Below the pieces are notes generated by a model. It did no database searches. It had not been told where the DNA came from and was given only the letters and a program-made list of their open reading frames with translations. A stretch of DNA of 64,000 nucleotides from Podocnemis expansa. Lineage: Eukaryota; Chordata; Testudines; Podocnemididae. Shown here piece after piece: positions 20,746 through 33,644 of the stretch; within the stretch, counting starts at the first letter, position 1; every line of letters starts with the position of its first letter. Both the position numbers and the translations under genes were made by a program. The stretch is from assembly GCA_007922195.1 (NCBI GenBank), contig ML681996.1, positions 19,790,073-19,854,072 of the forward strand. The letters are read 5' to 3'.

Positions 20746-23023
20746 GGCTGTGTTCACACACAGGGGGTTATTTCGATACAGTTGTTTTGAAACAACTTGT
20801 ATCGAAATAACGCCTTATTTTGAAATAACTTGGGAGGGGAAGGGAGGCTCTGGGGGTGTCGGGAAGGGGGCAGCAGCTTGGGAGGGGAAGGGGGTGCAAA
20901 AGTCTGGGGAGAAGGGGGGGTCAGGCAATGCCTGTGGGAGGCTCCGGGGGGGATGGCATACTCCACCGCACCCATTCCCAGGGCCGCCCTCTAGCTGGCA
21001 TCGCCTTTGGGGTGGCCTGGGCGGCGACCTGTCGGCGGGCTGTGGCGGTGGCAGCCGTGCAGCGAGTTCCCTGATGGCAGCTGGCAGCTGGTCTGCGAGG
21101 CGACCCACGGCAGTGGCCAGCTCGCTCTCGACCTCAACAGAGCGCTCCAGGAGCTGGAGGGCGGCATCTTGCCTCTGGTGCTGCTCCCGGTGCCAGGCCT
21201 GGGTTGAGGCCTCCATTCTTTTGCCCAGGTCCTCAAGGGCCTCGAGAAGCTCTGAGTGGGTGCATGGGGCCCTCCTCTGCGCCGGGGTGCCCAGGGTCTC
21301 TGGCATCCAGCTGCTGGTGTTGACGGCAGCTGGCGAGGAGCAGCCCTGCAACCTGCCGTAGGGAAGCAGAACACACAGTTGGCCCCTGCCACCTGCTGGC
21401 CCTGTCCGTTCGCGCCTGTCTGCAGCACACACCCCTGCCCTGACTGCTAGAAGGTCCCAGGATCCCGTGGGACATTGCCCTGAGGTGGGGTTCCCAGTCC
21501 CCAAGGCCTCGGAAGGGGGCTAGGATAGTACCTGGTGGGGGGACATTGGGGGACCCTGGGCAGAGATGTTGTCTGGCTGGGGTAGTCGTCAGGGTTTGGG
21601 GGCCCTGGACCACATGCCTGCACAGATCCGTATCCTATGGCAGGGCAGGCCCCTTCCGCCCCTCCAGTCAAAAGCCTGACAAACCCCTGTATTTTAGACA
21701 GACTGCCAGACTGGGGCTGTGGGGATAAAAAGAGGAATGGGACGGTACACAGAGGACCATGTCCTCCTGCCTGCCTGCCATCTGGGAACTGTACCCTGGG
21801 GGTGCACATGCTAGTCGTGCCCACAGGGGTGAGCTGGACTCAGTCATGCCTCGATCTAGGGGGGTCCCCCATGGCTACCTGCCAGTGGTGTGGCCTGCAT
21901 GCTTTCCACCCCACCAGAGATGCAGCCACATCTCCACCAGCCGGCCCCCGTCCACCACCCCTGGGCGCACAGGCCCCTGTGCATCCGGTGGGACCTGTGG
22001 CCAAGGGGGGGGCCTTTGCACCCACCAACCCTGTGGCCTACCTGCCTCGCTACCCATCCCTGACCCCCCTCGCTGCCTGGGACCTGCTGGACAGGCCCAG
22101 CCCTGTGTGCCTTGGTAGGGGGGGTACTTACACACAGGGGATCCAGACATCTGTCGCGACGTCCCCGGCTCTGTGTCGGACCCAGGGGTGGTGGTTGGCC
22201 CCTGGTCCTCCCCATTGCTCTCTGCTGCAGGCCTGGCGAAGAGCTCGGGGCTGCTGGGGGTGGCCTCCACCACAGATGGTGGTGGTGCGGCCGGAGGCCC
22301 CCCAATGGAGACATCAGAGCCCTGGGCCTCTGGGCCCAACGAGGGGCTCCGATGCCCTCCTGAGTCCAGAGCCTCAGCAGGGTGGCTGCTGGGCTCTGGA
22401 CCCAAGAAGGCACGGAGCTCCTTGTAGTAGGGGCAGGTGGTGGAGCTCCCCGCCCCCTGAAGCTCCCGGGCCTCCCTCCTCTGGGCATGCTCCCATCGGA
22501 GCATCTTGATTTTACTGCGGACCTGCTCCAGTGTCCGCGGGTGGCCCGCTGCGGACATCTCCGCTCCGATGTCCACGTAGATGTCCCAGTTCCAGTGTGA
22601 TGACCGGAACCAGGACAAGATGTCTGGCCACTGCCAGACCCCCAGCAGGCACAGGATGTCATCCCTGGTCCACACTGGGGCCCTGCGTCGCCCCCTGGCA
22701 GAGGACCCTGCCCGAGAGGCCATGTGGCTGTCAGGCTCTAGCCACGCTGCCTGACAGGCACGCCCAGGCAGGAACTTCCTGTTCCCCGGGGTGCTGAGCA
22801 CCCTGGGAGGAAGGTTAGATGGTTGTTTCAAAACAACCATTGTTTCAAAACAATGCGTTCGCACGGCATTGTTTCGAAACAAGTTGTTTTGAAACAACGT
22901 TGTTTTGTCCCCGCATGGGGTTTAACTTGTTTTGAAACAACACGTGCATCGTGTGAACAGCCTAAACCTTATTTCGAAACAACCTCCGTTGTTTTGAAAT
23001 AAGGGGGCTATGTGAACACAGCC
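20746..23023 (-). mobile_element. 2.28-kb TIR element encoding a Myb/SANT-like protein (Harbinger-like)
   Basis: Ends GGCTGTGTTCACA...TGTGAACACAGCC with TAT on both sides (3-bp duplication). Subterminal DNA on each side is a series of ttgttt(c/t)(g/a)aaacaa palindromes. The GC-rich centre carries a Myb/SANT-like gene on the minus strand. Short noncoding relatives are at 54481-55157 (AAG duplication) and 56967-57322 (AAT duplication). PIF/Harbinger elements make 3-bp duplications and encode a Myb-like partner beside the DDE transposase. Here no DDE frame is visible. Assignment to Harbinger is an inference from these points. Confidence 0.75.
20815..22723 (-). CDS. Myb/SANT-like DNA-binding protein, predicted two exons
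   Basis: I place the start at the Met at 22723 (MASRAGSSARGRRRAP). A trihelix-type Myb/SANT domain follows at about residues 18-80: VWTRDDILCLLGVW, then LSWFRSSHWNWDIYVDIGAE, then HPRTLEQVRSKIKMLRWEH, and a conserved PYYKELRAFLG tail. A Pro/Ser-rich linker runs to a donor GTAAGT read at 22131-22126. A plausible acceptor (ttgcag) lies near 21336. The second part reads HSELLEALEDLGKRM and REQHQRQDAALQLLERSVEV, a helical coiled-coil tail as seen in Harbinger-type Myb proteins, and stops at 20815. The intron is predicted only from sequence and frame. It would bind element DNA and, in the known system, bring a separate transposase to it. Confidence 0.65.
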
Positions 23024-26000
23024 TATAAGTAAGGGGATCTTTTTTATGCTGTCCCTTTTCTCTTTGAGCTGGGCACACTCGACCTAGAAAAGCATTAGAA
23101 ATCCAGCCCTGGCTCAGAGATTATTATTCCATAAACCTACTGGACTGAAGGCAGAATGAATAAGGGATGAGAGGTGTTGTCATATTATAGTCCTTGCAAT
23201 TTGGACCACTGAAAAACATCAGAGAGAGAGGGATGTGCTTCTGAAACTTGTTGATAGAGGTACATTTATCTACTGCAGACTGACTCTGTAGTAACCCTGA
23301 CAACCAAAGAGGTGAAGAGACAAAATTAGTGCACATTTGTATCCTAGAAGGTGCAGAGGCATAGTCTCTGACAGTACTCAGTTTCCTTTTTAGACCTTCC
23401 AAAAAGTCATGGGAAAACAGACAGCATCTGTGTTTTTGTTCATGAAGAAAACCTTAAATTCTATATACCTTTGATAACTTATTATCTGGATCTCTTAGCA
23501 GCTTGAAGTTATATCCATGCTGTAGCAGATAATGGAATTGAGACATGAATAGTGAAACCAATGAAGCTGCATTAGGTCTGACATGGAAAAAATGTTGTAA
23601 AACAAGATCAAACGTCCTGCAAGAGATTTTAGGAAACCAAATACAGGTCTGAATGATAAAACAATGTGTGGGTCAAGGAATAGTAACTCCACTCACTTAA
23701 CAAGAAGAATGATCTTCCATGTAACAAATGTAAATAGCAAATGAGACGCAGAAGTAACTGCCCCTTCATTGGACCCATAGTGACACTCCTTCCCTCTACA
23801 GGTATGCATGGAACTTCTAGTTTAACATATTCTTTTGATACCTACAACCTACACTATATTCCTTATACTAGGTATCACCAAGATCCATTAAAGCTGCAAA
23901 CCTCCCAGTACCTGTTCTTCCTGAAAAGTCTTTCCTCACATTCCCACCCCCTAAAAAACATATGACTGTTGCTTGAAAACATTCCTTTTAATTCTTTTGA
24001 CTTACAGAACTGTGAAAGGCAGTGGGAATTACCTGTTTTTAGACAGATTCTAACTTTAGATGTATGTGTGAGAAATGTTTTCATCTGAGGAGAGAATTTA
24101 ACCTTTAATAATTAAAATGCATTGATGAATGAATATTTTTACAGGATTCTATATTCTGGAAGGTGGACTTTTAAAAAAAAATATTTTGCACAGTAGTCAA
24201 AGCAAAATAATCTGTGATGACAACTGTCTATCAATCATTATATACCATCAGAATGGACATTAAGCAGGAGGAATATTGACTTTTAAGTTGGCAGAGTGTA
24301 TTATGTTTATTTCAATAAGGGATATAGAGCAGAGTGACAATCACATCTTAACCACAAGAAAAAGGGTCTAGACATACTGAGGTAGAATAATAACAGGTAC
24401 ATGCAGGGAAACAAATAAGCAGAAAAGAACAATGGATGAGGAAAGAAGGACTGTAACTGACTGGGAGAACCATCACACAAAGAAGCCAAACCCTACATAT
24501 TTTATCTTCAAACAGAAGGACCAGCCTCTCTCTCTCGCTGGTCATTATGCCCAGGGGAGTAGGAAAGCCTTTTCAAAGGGTCCCAAGACAGTATCAGACT
24601 GGCATGTACAACCAAAGCCTAGAATAATGAAGTACAAAACAAAAACAAAGTACAAGCGGCTAAATGATTTGTAGTCTGTCAGGGCTAAGCATATCAGTAG
24701 CTACAGAAAACACATTTAGTCTTCACGACTGCATGTCAAAATAGCATTGAACATTGAAGTCAGTATTATCTTAAAAGTGAAAAACTAGTGTTGGAGCAAC
24801 ATCATACACTGGTAAGTACAATTGTAGGGAAATAGCCTAAGTAACCCATTCATCAGTCAAATTCTCTGAGGTAAAGTCTAGTCAATCATGGATGAATAGA
24901 TAGCTCCGAATACAGTTGTATTATATGCAATAACATCTATGAAAGGTTTCATGCCTATAAGGCTACTAGCAGGTAGCAACAATGTCATGCTGACTGACCT
25001 GCCAATGAGACTTTGTACTAACGATGTAATAACTGTAGCTAGATATCCTGCCGGGGATATCTGGAGTGTAAAATTTCATGGAACTAGACTGGAATCCTCC
25101 CTCTTCACTTTACCCATGCAGTTTCATCTACACTCATTGTAATTAACTGCTCTCTAAAAGCATTCAATCACTATTTTGTAGCTTGCATTCAAACTCCTAA
25201 TTACTACTAGTTCAAACACCACAAATGAGAAAAGGAAGGAAAACCACCAATCAAAATTATTAAATGGCTTTGGATTTGAATGTGAAGTCCTCAAAAGCAT
25301 ATAGGAAAACAGCTAGGAGTGTAGCTGGCATTGCACAGATGCATAGGACTGTATGGATGTGGAAAAGGGGGGAGGAAGAAGAAGAGAGAAATTTTGCCTT
25401 CTGTGAAAGCTCCAGCTGTGATTCAGGGTGAAGAGTACAGGAATAATGTACAGTGAATTGTGCCACCAGCACGAGCCTGCACAAGGTGTGGGAGGTGAAG
25501 GCAAAACTACAGTGCTGTCCCCAATACTAGAGAAACAAGAGTAATTGACTGACTATAGATGAGGGTGGATGCTGCATCTTCTTTTAGGTTGGTACGACTA
25601 ATAGCAGAGCATGTTCCCACCAGAAGATAAGTCTGGTGAGCTCCAGTTGTTGCAGTTCCCCAACAATGTGGTCTGTGGCCAAGCCTCACTAGGCCACAAC
25701 AGAAAAAAAAATAAAAGGGCCAACGAGGGTTGCCATCCATTCAAGTAAGAGCAGAAATTGCCCTTAAATGTGCTACATAATCAGGCACAATATGGAGCAA
25801 CTTTCCCATGAAAGTCTGCATTCTCAGTTACTATAAAAATGAGAACTTCATTGCTACAAGTTCAGGTGTAAAAGAGACCATGATTACACTGTAAATTTCC
25901 CCATACTCAGAGTTATGACAGTATATAATTTTAAAGCATTTTAGTCAGCGGATGAAACATATAGTACAAACTTAGGATTTTGTGAAAAAAAACTCTCAAA

Positions 26001-28293
26001 AAAAAGAGCAATGAAACCTACTTAAGATTAAGGGGACTATCAAGCTGTTCTCCTCTTAGCAATGCTATAACAGGAAGAAGCAGTTCTTTTAGAATGGTGG
26101 AGAGATGCTATCTCACCCAAAAACAACATAACAAGTTCAATTTAAATGGAGACCTAGTAAAGTATTTAGAGTATCTGCTGTGGTGTACAGTATACAAAGG
26201 GTCAGATCCTGATCTCAGTTACAGTATGGACTAGCTCCAGATTTAGGTTAATGAAGTCAACAGAATTACTCAGGATTTATACTGTGGTAACTGATTAGCT
26301 CACAGGGCTTACAAGATCATTTATGAGAAGCTACCCAGTGAAACAAGGGGAAAAACAATGGATGTTCATTCTTGTTCAGGTAGCCTGGAAAACTGACAGT
26401 ACCAAGCCCTGTTGCTAAATGTATGAAGTAGGGGGTATGTAGAATCCTCTTTCTGGTCTCTTGTTCCCAGTGACTGATTCACCTCTGAGTTCAGAAATTA
26501 CCTTTCATCAGTAAACTCTATGAAATGAAAAGAAGCATTATAGCCTGGGAGAAGAGCTCCAACAAAACTTCTTTAATTTTAATGCGGGACCTCAAGAAGA
26601 GATGTAGAATGGACAAGTATGAGGAGTCTTCACTTCTCTGACAGGACCACTTGAGAAAGTAAAAATTCCAAATGCCTTTTCCTGGTATTTTGACACCAGT
26701 CACTAAAAATTATCCTGCCATGCGGTCCCTTTGCACAGATGCAGCCCAGCCAACTCAGTACAGCTCCTTTTAGAACCCCCTGAAGTTCTTCCATGGGAAT
26801 TTGGGGCATCAAAGTGGGAAAAGACAAGGCACATCTAGACTCTGTCTGTTCTGCCATGCTACAGCAGCCCTCAAGAGTCACTGCAGAATGGATGCAAGTT
26901 AAAGAAGTCCTCACAGGCTTCGTGTTATCTGCCCTGGACTGATTACAGACACAGGGATGAATTTAGGCCTATAGCAGTTAAATTTCTTTCCAGATGCCAA
27001 CTGTAGGAGAGACTAAAAAGTTATTAATGAGATATGCCACATTCCAAATAAAGAAAGAATCAAGTCATAAACTCCCCTGAAAACCATGTCTAAATTGGCA
27101 ACATTCAAAAGGGAGCACTCAATCATACCTTTCCTCCATTCAATTTGGAATGGAACAATGAGAGAAGCTGGGTCATACTGCTTTGGTGCTCTCTAGAATA
27201 CAGACAGGATGATGAAAGAGTCCTTCTGAGATTTATATGGTCTTGTGTCAGGAAAGCCCAGACCTCAAAGATGCTGTTATTTGAAAAGGTTTTCACAGGC
27301 AATGTGCAAATGATAGGTTGCAAAGCACTCAGCCATTTACTGGATTGTTCAGAGAAGTTAACCTTAAACTATTCATACAGATAAAATCAGTAACAACAAA
27401 CCCCAGTCAGTACAAATGTTTAAATATTTAGCCTCTCTGCATTGTAATTACAGAAAAAACAAGGAAAATAATATTTTCGCTAACTGCCAATAGTATCAGA
27501 GAAATCTGTAATATATGGAATGCGGTGACAAGCACGTGGAAAACCATGTAAATTTTAAATCAGATCTCCTAATTCAGAGCCATAAAAGACAAAGATAAAA
27601 CTCATGCCCACAGATGGAGAAATCCCATTCATAAAATGGCAAATATTCCACAGAATGTCTCAAATATTCCTGTGAATGAGTAAATGAACTGCTTTAGTTC
27701 AACTACCTTCAAGTTTGTATTCTAGCAAAGTACGTTAAGAACAGTGTTCAGAGGATCTCAATTAAAGTGAATATGTCAGAATACCCAAAGTAATTTTTTA
27801 ATTCATAGATAAATATTTGCATCAGTAAGCTTATTTTAAGAGGTGTGCTTAACCATTTAAGTAACAGAAACTCAATGATCAATGTCTCCATTAAAATGAA
27901 TAATCATAAGTCAAATGTGGAATTTTGACTAGCAACTGTTTGCAATTAGCTCCTTATGAAAAAATACAGATCAACAATTATTTGTGGCAAATACTTTAGT
28001 GACAAATTTTGCTACTGACAGGTCAGCTCAGTTTGTGCAGATATGCTCAAGGAAGCTGGGCTATTTGTTGACAATTTGCAAATGGAAATAGGCAAAAAGA
28101 AATAAAATTAATGATCCTTTGTTGTCACACCCTGCCACTACCCCCATTTTCCAGATAACTCAGCCAAAAAAGTAACAGGTATCTTTATCTCTGAATGTAG
28201 GATTGGATCCTTTAGGTGCACATCATATGGACAGTGTGAACCTACAGGTTGTCAGAAGTTAAGCAAAGGATGACAGCCTGACACATTATAACA
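23024..28293. other. 5.3 kb of AT-rich noncoding DNA
   Basis: Only short frames without motifs. A weak 'gggtcagatcctgatctcagtta' stretch near 26200 (with its inverse near 26285) resembles an ancient fold-back repeat common in reptile DNA. I see no exon, RNA gene or element end. Confidence 0.4.
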
Positions 28294-29253
28294 AGAGTCC
28301 TGTGGCACCTTACAAACTAACAAATTTCTTTGGACATAAGCTTTCGTGGGCTCCAATCTTCTTTATCAGAAGCATGAAGTGGAAACTACATTTGACAAGT
28401 ATATATATACACATGCTGGAATGAAGGAGAGCAAGTGTTGGCAAAGTCAATTCAGTTAGAACAAATGGGGCCCACTCATGCTGGTCGATTAGAAAGTAAG
28501 AATGTGTGAACGGGGACAATTACTTTTTGTAAGGTGCTAACCATTCCAAGTCTCTATTCAAATCCAGTCTGATTCTGTGATTGCAAATTAGCTTCAGCTC
28601 TGCCATTTCTTGCTGAAGTCTGTTCTTGAAGTGTTTTTGTAGAAATATGGCATCTTTCAAGTCTGCTACTGAGTACCCAAGGAGATTGAAGTGTTCTGCA
28701 TTGCTGGCTCATAATGATGGCATCATGCCCTCTGCCATGTACATTGGCCAAACTGGACTGTCTTTACGCAAAAGGATAAATGGACACAATGGCAACAAAA
28801 TGGCAACATCCATAAACCCGTAGGAGTACACTTCAATCTACCTGCACACCCAGTAGCAGACTTGAAAGTTGCCATACTTCACTGCCACCACCATCAACAA
28901 TAACAACAACAAAAATAGACTTCAGTGTGACACTGCAGAGCTGGAGCTGATTTGCAAATTTGACACAATCAGACTGTGTCTAAACAGGGACTTGGAATGG
29001 TTAGCACATTACAGAAAGTAATATCCCTGTTCACAGATTCTCACCTTCTGATCAACCAGTGTGAATGGGCCCCATCTGCCTTAACTGAATTGACTTTGCT
29101 AACACTTGCCCTCCTCCATCCTACTATGTGTATATAGAACTCTGAACTGTACTTTCCACTTCATGCATCTGACATAGTGAGTAGGAACCCACAAAACCTT
29201 ATGCCCAAAGAAATTTGTTAGTCTTTAAGGTGCCACAGGACTCTCATTGTTTT
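28294..29253. mobile_element. Penelope-like element remnant with long inverted ends
   Basis: The left end 'gagtcctgtggcacctta' and right end 'taaggtgccacaggactc' are inverse copies. The similarity runs about 265 bp inward (28294-28560 against 28977-29253), including 'aaatttctttggacataag' and 'accattccaagtc'. Between them is a GIY-YIG remnant. The combination of GIY-YIG nuclease, Penelope-style ends and no LTR identifies a Penelope-like element. Its reverse transcriptase is deleted. Confidence 0.8.
28734..28885 (+). pseudogene. GIY-YIG endonuclease remnant of the Penelope-like element
   Basis: Translation gives MYIGQTGLSLRKRINGHNG, with the YIG and catalytic Arg of a GIY-YIG nuclease, then after a single frame change GVHFNLPAHPVADLKVAILH. 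These match the core of the C-terminal nuclease of Penelope-like elements. Only about 50 residues survive, and a stop follows at 28820 in the first frame. Confidence 0.75.
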
Positions 29254-29643
29254 TGCTCTACACAGACCAAGACAGCAATCCATCTGGATATTTTCTCTCT
29301 GTTGCCCTTGCTTAACATTCCTTAGCAGAGTTGAACTCGCTTTATTCAACTGGATGTAAGTGCTTTCTGTGTATGGTACTATGGCAGAGAATTTGAGAGC
29401 AGTGCTTTTGAAGCAAATGGCATACCTTGGTCTCAGAATCAGACTGTATTGTACCACTTCTATTCCTCTTGCACAGTTATTGAGACAGCAGAGTGGTCCC
29501 AGAGTGTCTTTCAAAGAGTCATACTAACAATAAAGGTTGTTGTACAGTTCAGTATCAACCTTGTGCTATGAAATATCAGAACAAAAATCATAATATCCTA
29601 GTTCCTCCTCCTTTGAAGACACTGGCATATTATTTCCATTGCT
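29254..29643. other. Spacer
   Basis: No recognisable feature. The minus frame at 29218-29514 has no motif. Confidence 0.4.
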
Positions 29644-30434
29644 CAGTGGCATAGTGAGGGTGTCTAGTCCCCAGGGCCCAAGCTCACATTTGGGTTCCCA
29701 AGGGTGTTCCACACCTTGCAGCCACTCCCCAGCATAGGGCAGGAGGGATCTCAGCCCCACCACCCAGGTACCTTGGGGAGGGGGGCAGTGGGGACCCCAG
29801 CCCAGGCTCCTCTGAGGTACTACGGGGGGTGGGAAGCTGGTTCTGCACCAGGACTTGACTGGAGGTGTCCCAGCCCAATCTGCTCAGTTTCATTGCCTGG
29901 TTCCCTGCCCTACTCCGCACAGTCCCCAAGAGTGGCAGGGATGCTGTGATTCCCAGCATTGGAGCGTGATTTGTTAAGAACTGAAGTGGTACCAGGGCCA
30001 GAGACTGCCCTCCCTTCTCTCTGCTGCTCCATGCAGTGTTCTCGCTCACCCCGCCCCAACGCTCTGCTGAGCAGCAGCCACATGCTGGCCTGTCCTGCCA
30101 CCTGGGAGAAACCAGCCAGCCAGGGGTGGGGTGGGTTGGAATATCTCATGGAGCAACAGAGGGAGGGGTGGGTGGCCTCTAACCCTGACTCCCACTCAGC
30201 ACTGAACAGCTCCCTCCAGTGCCTGGGGCCACGGCCACCCCACCGCCCTTCTGGCCCATGCAGGGTAGAGCAGAGGCACTGGGTGGCTCCCTCAAACTGA
30301 GCAGGCAGGGATGGGGGCCCTCTAATCCAGCCCTAGTGTGGGGCTGGCCCTGCATCCCCTGCAGCCTGACACCTGGGAGTTTGCCCCCCCCCATTCACCC
30401 CCCCAGTTCACCCCCCCCCATTGCTATGCCACTA
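29644..30434. mobile_element. hAT-type nonautonomous element, CAGTGGCATAG ends
   Basis: It starts CAGTGGCATAGTGAGGG and ends TTGCTATGCCACTA. The last base differs from the expected G. Flanks ccattgct and gcactgct agree at 6 of 8. The interior is GC-rich, with C-runs near the right end, and opens many meaningless frames on both strands. No transposase is present. Confidence 0.75.
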
Positions 30435-31009
30435 GCACTGCTTTAATGCTGCTACTTCTAACTCAAGATACTGATCCTTGTACTATTCATCTAGGTCACT
30501 GAAAGGAAATTTGTATTTGGATTGTATGCTACATGTATTTCAAATAATTGAATAGTTGTCTTGATCTGACTCTTCCTGATAAGGTTAAAATGGAGTTTGT
30601 GTGATAAGAACAGTGTTTTGTATTCTGTTATATTTTTTGAACTCTGTGACAGCATTCACTATTAAGAATCTTATTAAAGGCTCTGTCACATGCAGAATAC
30701 GTTGAGGTATGGGAACTAGATGAGAATTAAAAGAACAAAAGAATTGATGGTTTTGTGCCACTTACATTTGCACAATTTCACTGAATAAAGGTACAAATTT
30801 CCACTAAGATTCCTTCCTACAAACACATACTTCAAATTTATATTTTAAAAATCCATTTTAAAACACTTAGGTAAACTAATCCCCCAAACACTTCATTTAA
30901 TATTTGGCATACACATTTGTTGTGTAAACAATTACAATAATAAGCAATGGAATACAAACATACCTAAAATAATGTCTGTGAGCAAGGTCTCTCCAAAGTA
31001 TTCTGCAAT

Positions 31010-31268
31010 AGCCTAGAGTAGGAGAAACCCAAGTTCAGTCCCCTGGTGTGCCACAAACCTCTGTGACTTTGAGCAAGTCACTAAGTCATACTGAAAATCT
31101 ATGGAAGTTAGGTGCTTCTGAAAATCTGACAAGACACCCCTCTGTTTCTTTAGGTGCCTAAATACATTTTAAAATGTTTCCCTTAATCTCTTTCTCAGTT
31201 TCCTATGTATATAATGGGGATAATAGCTCCCTACCTCACAGGTGCATTGTGATGATAATACTTCAATG
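31010..31268 (+). mobile_element. MIR-type SINE
   Basis: Segments in MIR order are: 'tgtgactttgagcaagtcact', then after a 90-base insert 'tctctttctcagtttcct', 'aatggggataatagctccc' and 'tacctcacaggtgcattg'. The tRNA-related head is weak (cccaagttcagtccc). The insert containing 'aggtgcctaaata' separates the two MIR core parts. Confidence 0.75.
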
Positions 31269-31795
31269 ACTAACTCCAGATATAATGGTAGTGAAGAGGG
31301 ACAGACAAGTACCCTAGGTAGATGAAGCTTTTTGTAGCCTTCATATAAGGAGATGGGAAGGTTGCATGCAAGCTGCTGATACAGGAGGAGGTGGGACATT
31401 TAGGAAGAAGAATCTGGGGAAGAGTGGCAACAGGGGAACTATAAAGACCAGGATGAAGCTAGACCAAAACATTGGTTTTAAATGTGAAAACATTCTGAAT
31501 CCTCTGATATTGTATGGTGTGGTTTGAGGAAGAGGATATTTTATTTGAATTTGGTTTGATGAGTGGTTTGGGAAAAAGGAAATTTGTTTTTTGAAAGAGG
31601 CTAGATCTGGGGAAAAAGGATGCAGAGGGCAGGGAATTTAAGAAGGGGGGAGCATGGGATGGATGGGGGAAAACGACAGACATATTTGGAAGTGATGGCC
31701 ATTTGATTTGCAGTTACACTATGACCTGATCCCATAACTTAAACACCCGTGCCATTTATTTTCCTCCCATTCTGTAAGTTCCCCCATTTTCAAAG

Positions 31796-31890
31796 CATCT
31801 GACAAAGTGGGATTTTCTCCCACAAAAGCTCATGAGATAAATACATTTGTAAGTCTTTAAGTGCCACAGGACTGCTTGATTATTGTGCTT
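31796..31890 (+). mobile_element. Penelope-like element end, solo fragment
   Basis: 'Cccacaaaagctcatgagat' followed by 'gtaagtctttaagtgccaca' and 'ggactgcttg' matches the right end of the element at 28294-29253 (reading toward 29253). No other part is present nearby. Confidence 0.7.
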
Positions 31891-32149
31891 CTAAAAGTTA
31901 CACCTAACAAAAACTTGTCACAGAACGAGTTTCCTTCATTTATAGGCGAGGAAGCTAATGCATAGAGAAGTTGTTTGCCAGACTCTCACACTAAGTACTA
32001 GTCAGCACTTCCCACACTTTTTGGTGGCAGTTGACAGGAGGTAGGCAAGGTATCTAAAATACCTTACATATCCCCCGTTGCCTAACCAATGCCCATTTGC
32101 TTCCCCCTACACGCTGTGGTAATGTGAATAGCATTGCCCCCTGGTTACT

Positions 32150-32290
32150 TTACCACTATGCCACTTCTGCGGCTGGAGTTATTATTGCGAACTCCAGAGC
32201 AATTAAGCAGTCTTGACAGACTGCTCAGTCACACCTGGAAGAGTTCACTGATAGTGGCAATTTTGCCACCGTCAGTATAGACATAGCCAA
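32150..32290. mobile_element. Fragment of a MITE with a TATAGACATAGCC end
   Basis: The right terminus 'gtatagacatagcc' is the inverse of the GGCTATGTCTA start seen at 39427. The left end is missing, so the left border given is a guess. Confidence 0.4.
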
Positions 32291-33231
32291 AGACAACAAG
32301 GGTGTCAAGAATAGAACTTAGTAAATGCCTTATAGCTATCATAGATTTATCACTGTCTGTATTCATTTTCTGTGAATATGCCAATTGAATGCTTAGAGAA
32401 GCAAAGGATTTTTAAATGTGTGATTCTTCAGTTGCTTTCAGCATTAGCCATACTGCTGTTATTGAGGTCAGTGTCTAGTGACCTTAAGAGCAGAGTTGTG
32501 GCAATGCTGAGTGCTTTTCACTATCCTTCCTTAGCGTGCATTAGTAAGTCTTCATGGGAAAATCATATTACTGATTCAGCCAGGAACATGACTACTATCA
32601 TGTGAACTACAGGTCCAGTCAATCTGACCAGCACTTCTCAGATTTCATATATGTTCAATGTGCTTCATTTGTAAAAGATCTACAGAGTTGGAGTACACCA
32701 CTAAGTTATTTGTCACATAACTTCAAATAATTCACACACAAAAAAATCATGAACAGGAAGACATAATTATCTTAGCCCTAGAATCCAAAACTGATTTTCA
32801 GTCATGTGATGCATGCAGTTCCAGACTTACCATACTGTTAACCTATATTCAGAATTAAAGCTGGTGGAAACATTTTGAAATGCTGAGAGCAAAATGTGAC
32901 CACATCCCTCCAAGCTCAAAGGACCTACACAGCCTTCACCATTCTTTAGAGTCCAGGCAATACTACAGAACATTTCAACGTAGGAAGTCAGGATAGATGC
33001 TATGTGTCACATTTAAACTTCATGGAAGTTGCAGATAGGCAATTTCCAAACTTCAGTTTGGCCTGGACACCTGAGTTAGTGCAACAACTCTCACAAAATG
33101 TCCTATGGCTGCAAGTGATCCTGATTTTAACATGCTTGTCATCAGATGACAGCTCTGACAGCAGAGTGTCTGCCATTTTGCAAGAATATTGGTTCAGTAC
33201 TAACAAAGATGGAAGAATGTCAGCTATGAAT

Positions 33232-33644
33232 TAGAGCTGGGTTACATTTTCAACAAACTTTTTTCCATAAAAAGTGCAGGCTTGGTGAAACTGAAACATT
33301 TATCAAAGTTATTTTTGTTTACTCTATTTTTTTTTTCAGTCAAAGGAGGTTAAGAAACATTTGGAAAAATGAGACATGTTGTTTCACATTTTCAAAATAA
33401 AATCCTTTTTTTTTAATTTAAAATATCTTTTCATCTAGAAATGTTCTTTATTTTTACAAAAAAAGTTAAAAAAATACTCTGAATTGTGGTGTTTTAATAA
33501 AAAATGTTCCATTTTAGTTCAAGCTATTAGCTTTTTGATTCACTGAAATTTTTTTTGGTTTTGGTTCAATCTGAATTAATCTTATTTTAAGAAAATAAAA
33601 GGCAGAATTATCAGTTAACTGCAAAATCTGTTTCCCCAGCTCCA
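33232..33644. mobile_element. AT-rich hAT-like MITE, AGAGCTGG ends
   Basis: The start tAGAGCTGGG and the end CCCAGCTCca are inverted. The interior is dominated by ttttt and aaaatttt runs with 'gtgaaactgaaacattt'. Flanks ctatgaat and ctattgaa fit one target sequence with a one-base slip. Related ends are at 57551-57813. Confidence 0.55.

Larger units (their letters stand above)
31268..33231. other. AT-rich spacer with repeat fragments
   Basis: Contains the Penelope end at 31796-31890 and a MITE fragment near 32150-32290. Nothing else is recognised. Confidence 0.4.

Noticed and set aside
21637..22509. 290-codon plus frame
   Set aside because: Antisense to the Myb/SANT gene; Pro-rich composition with no domain.
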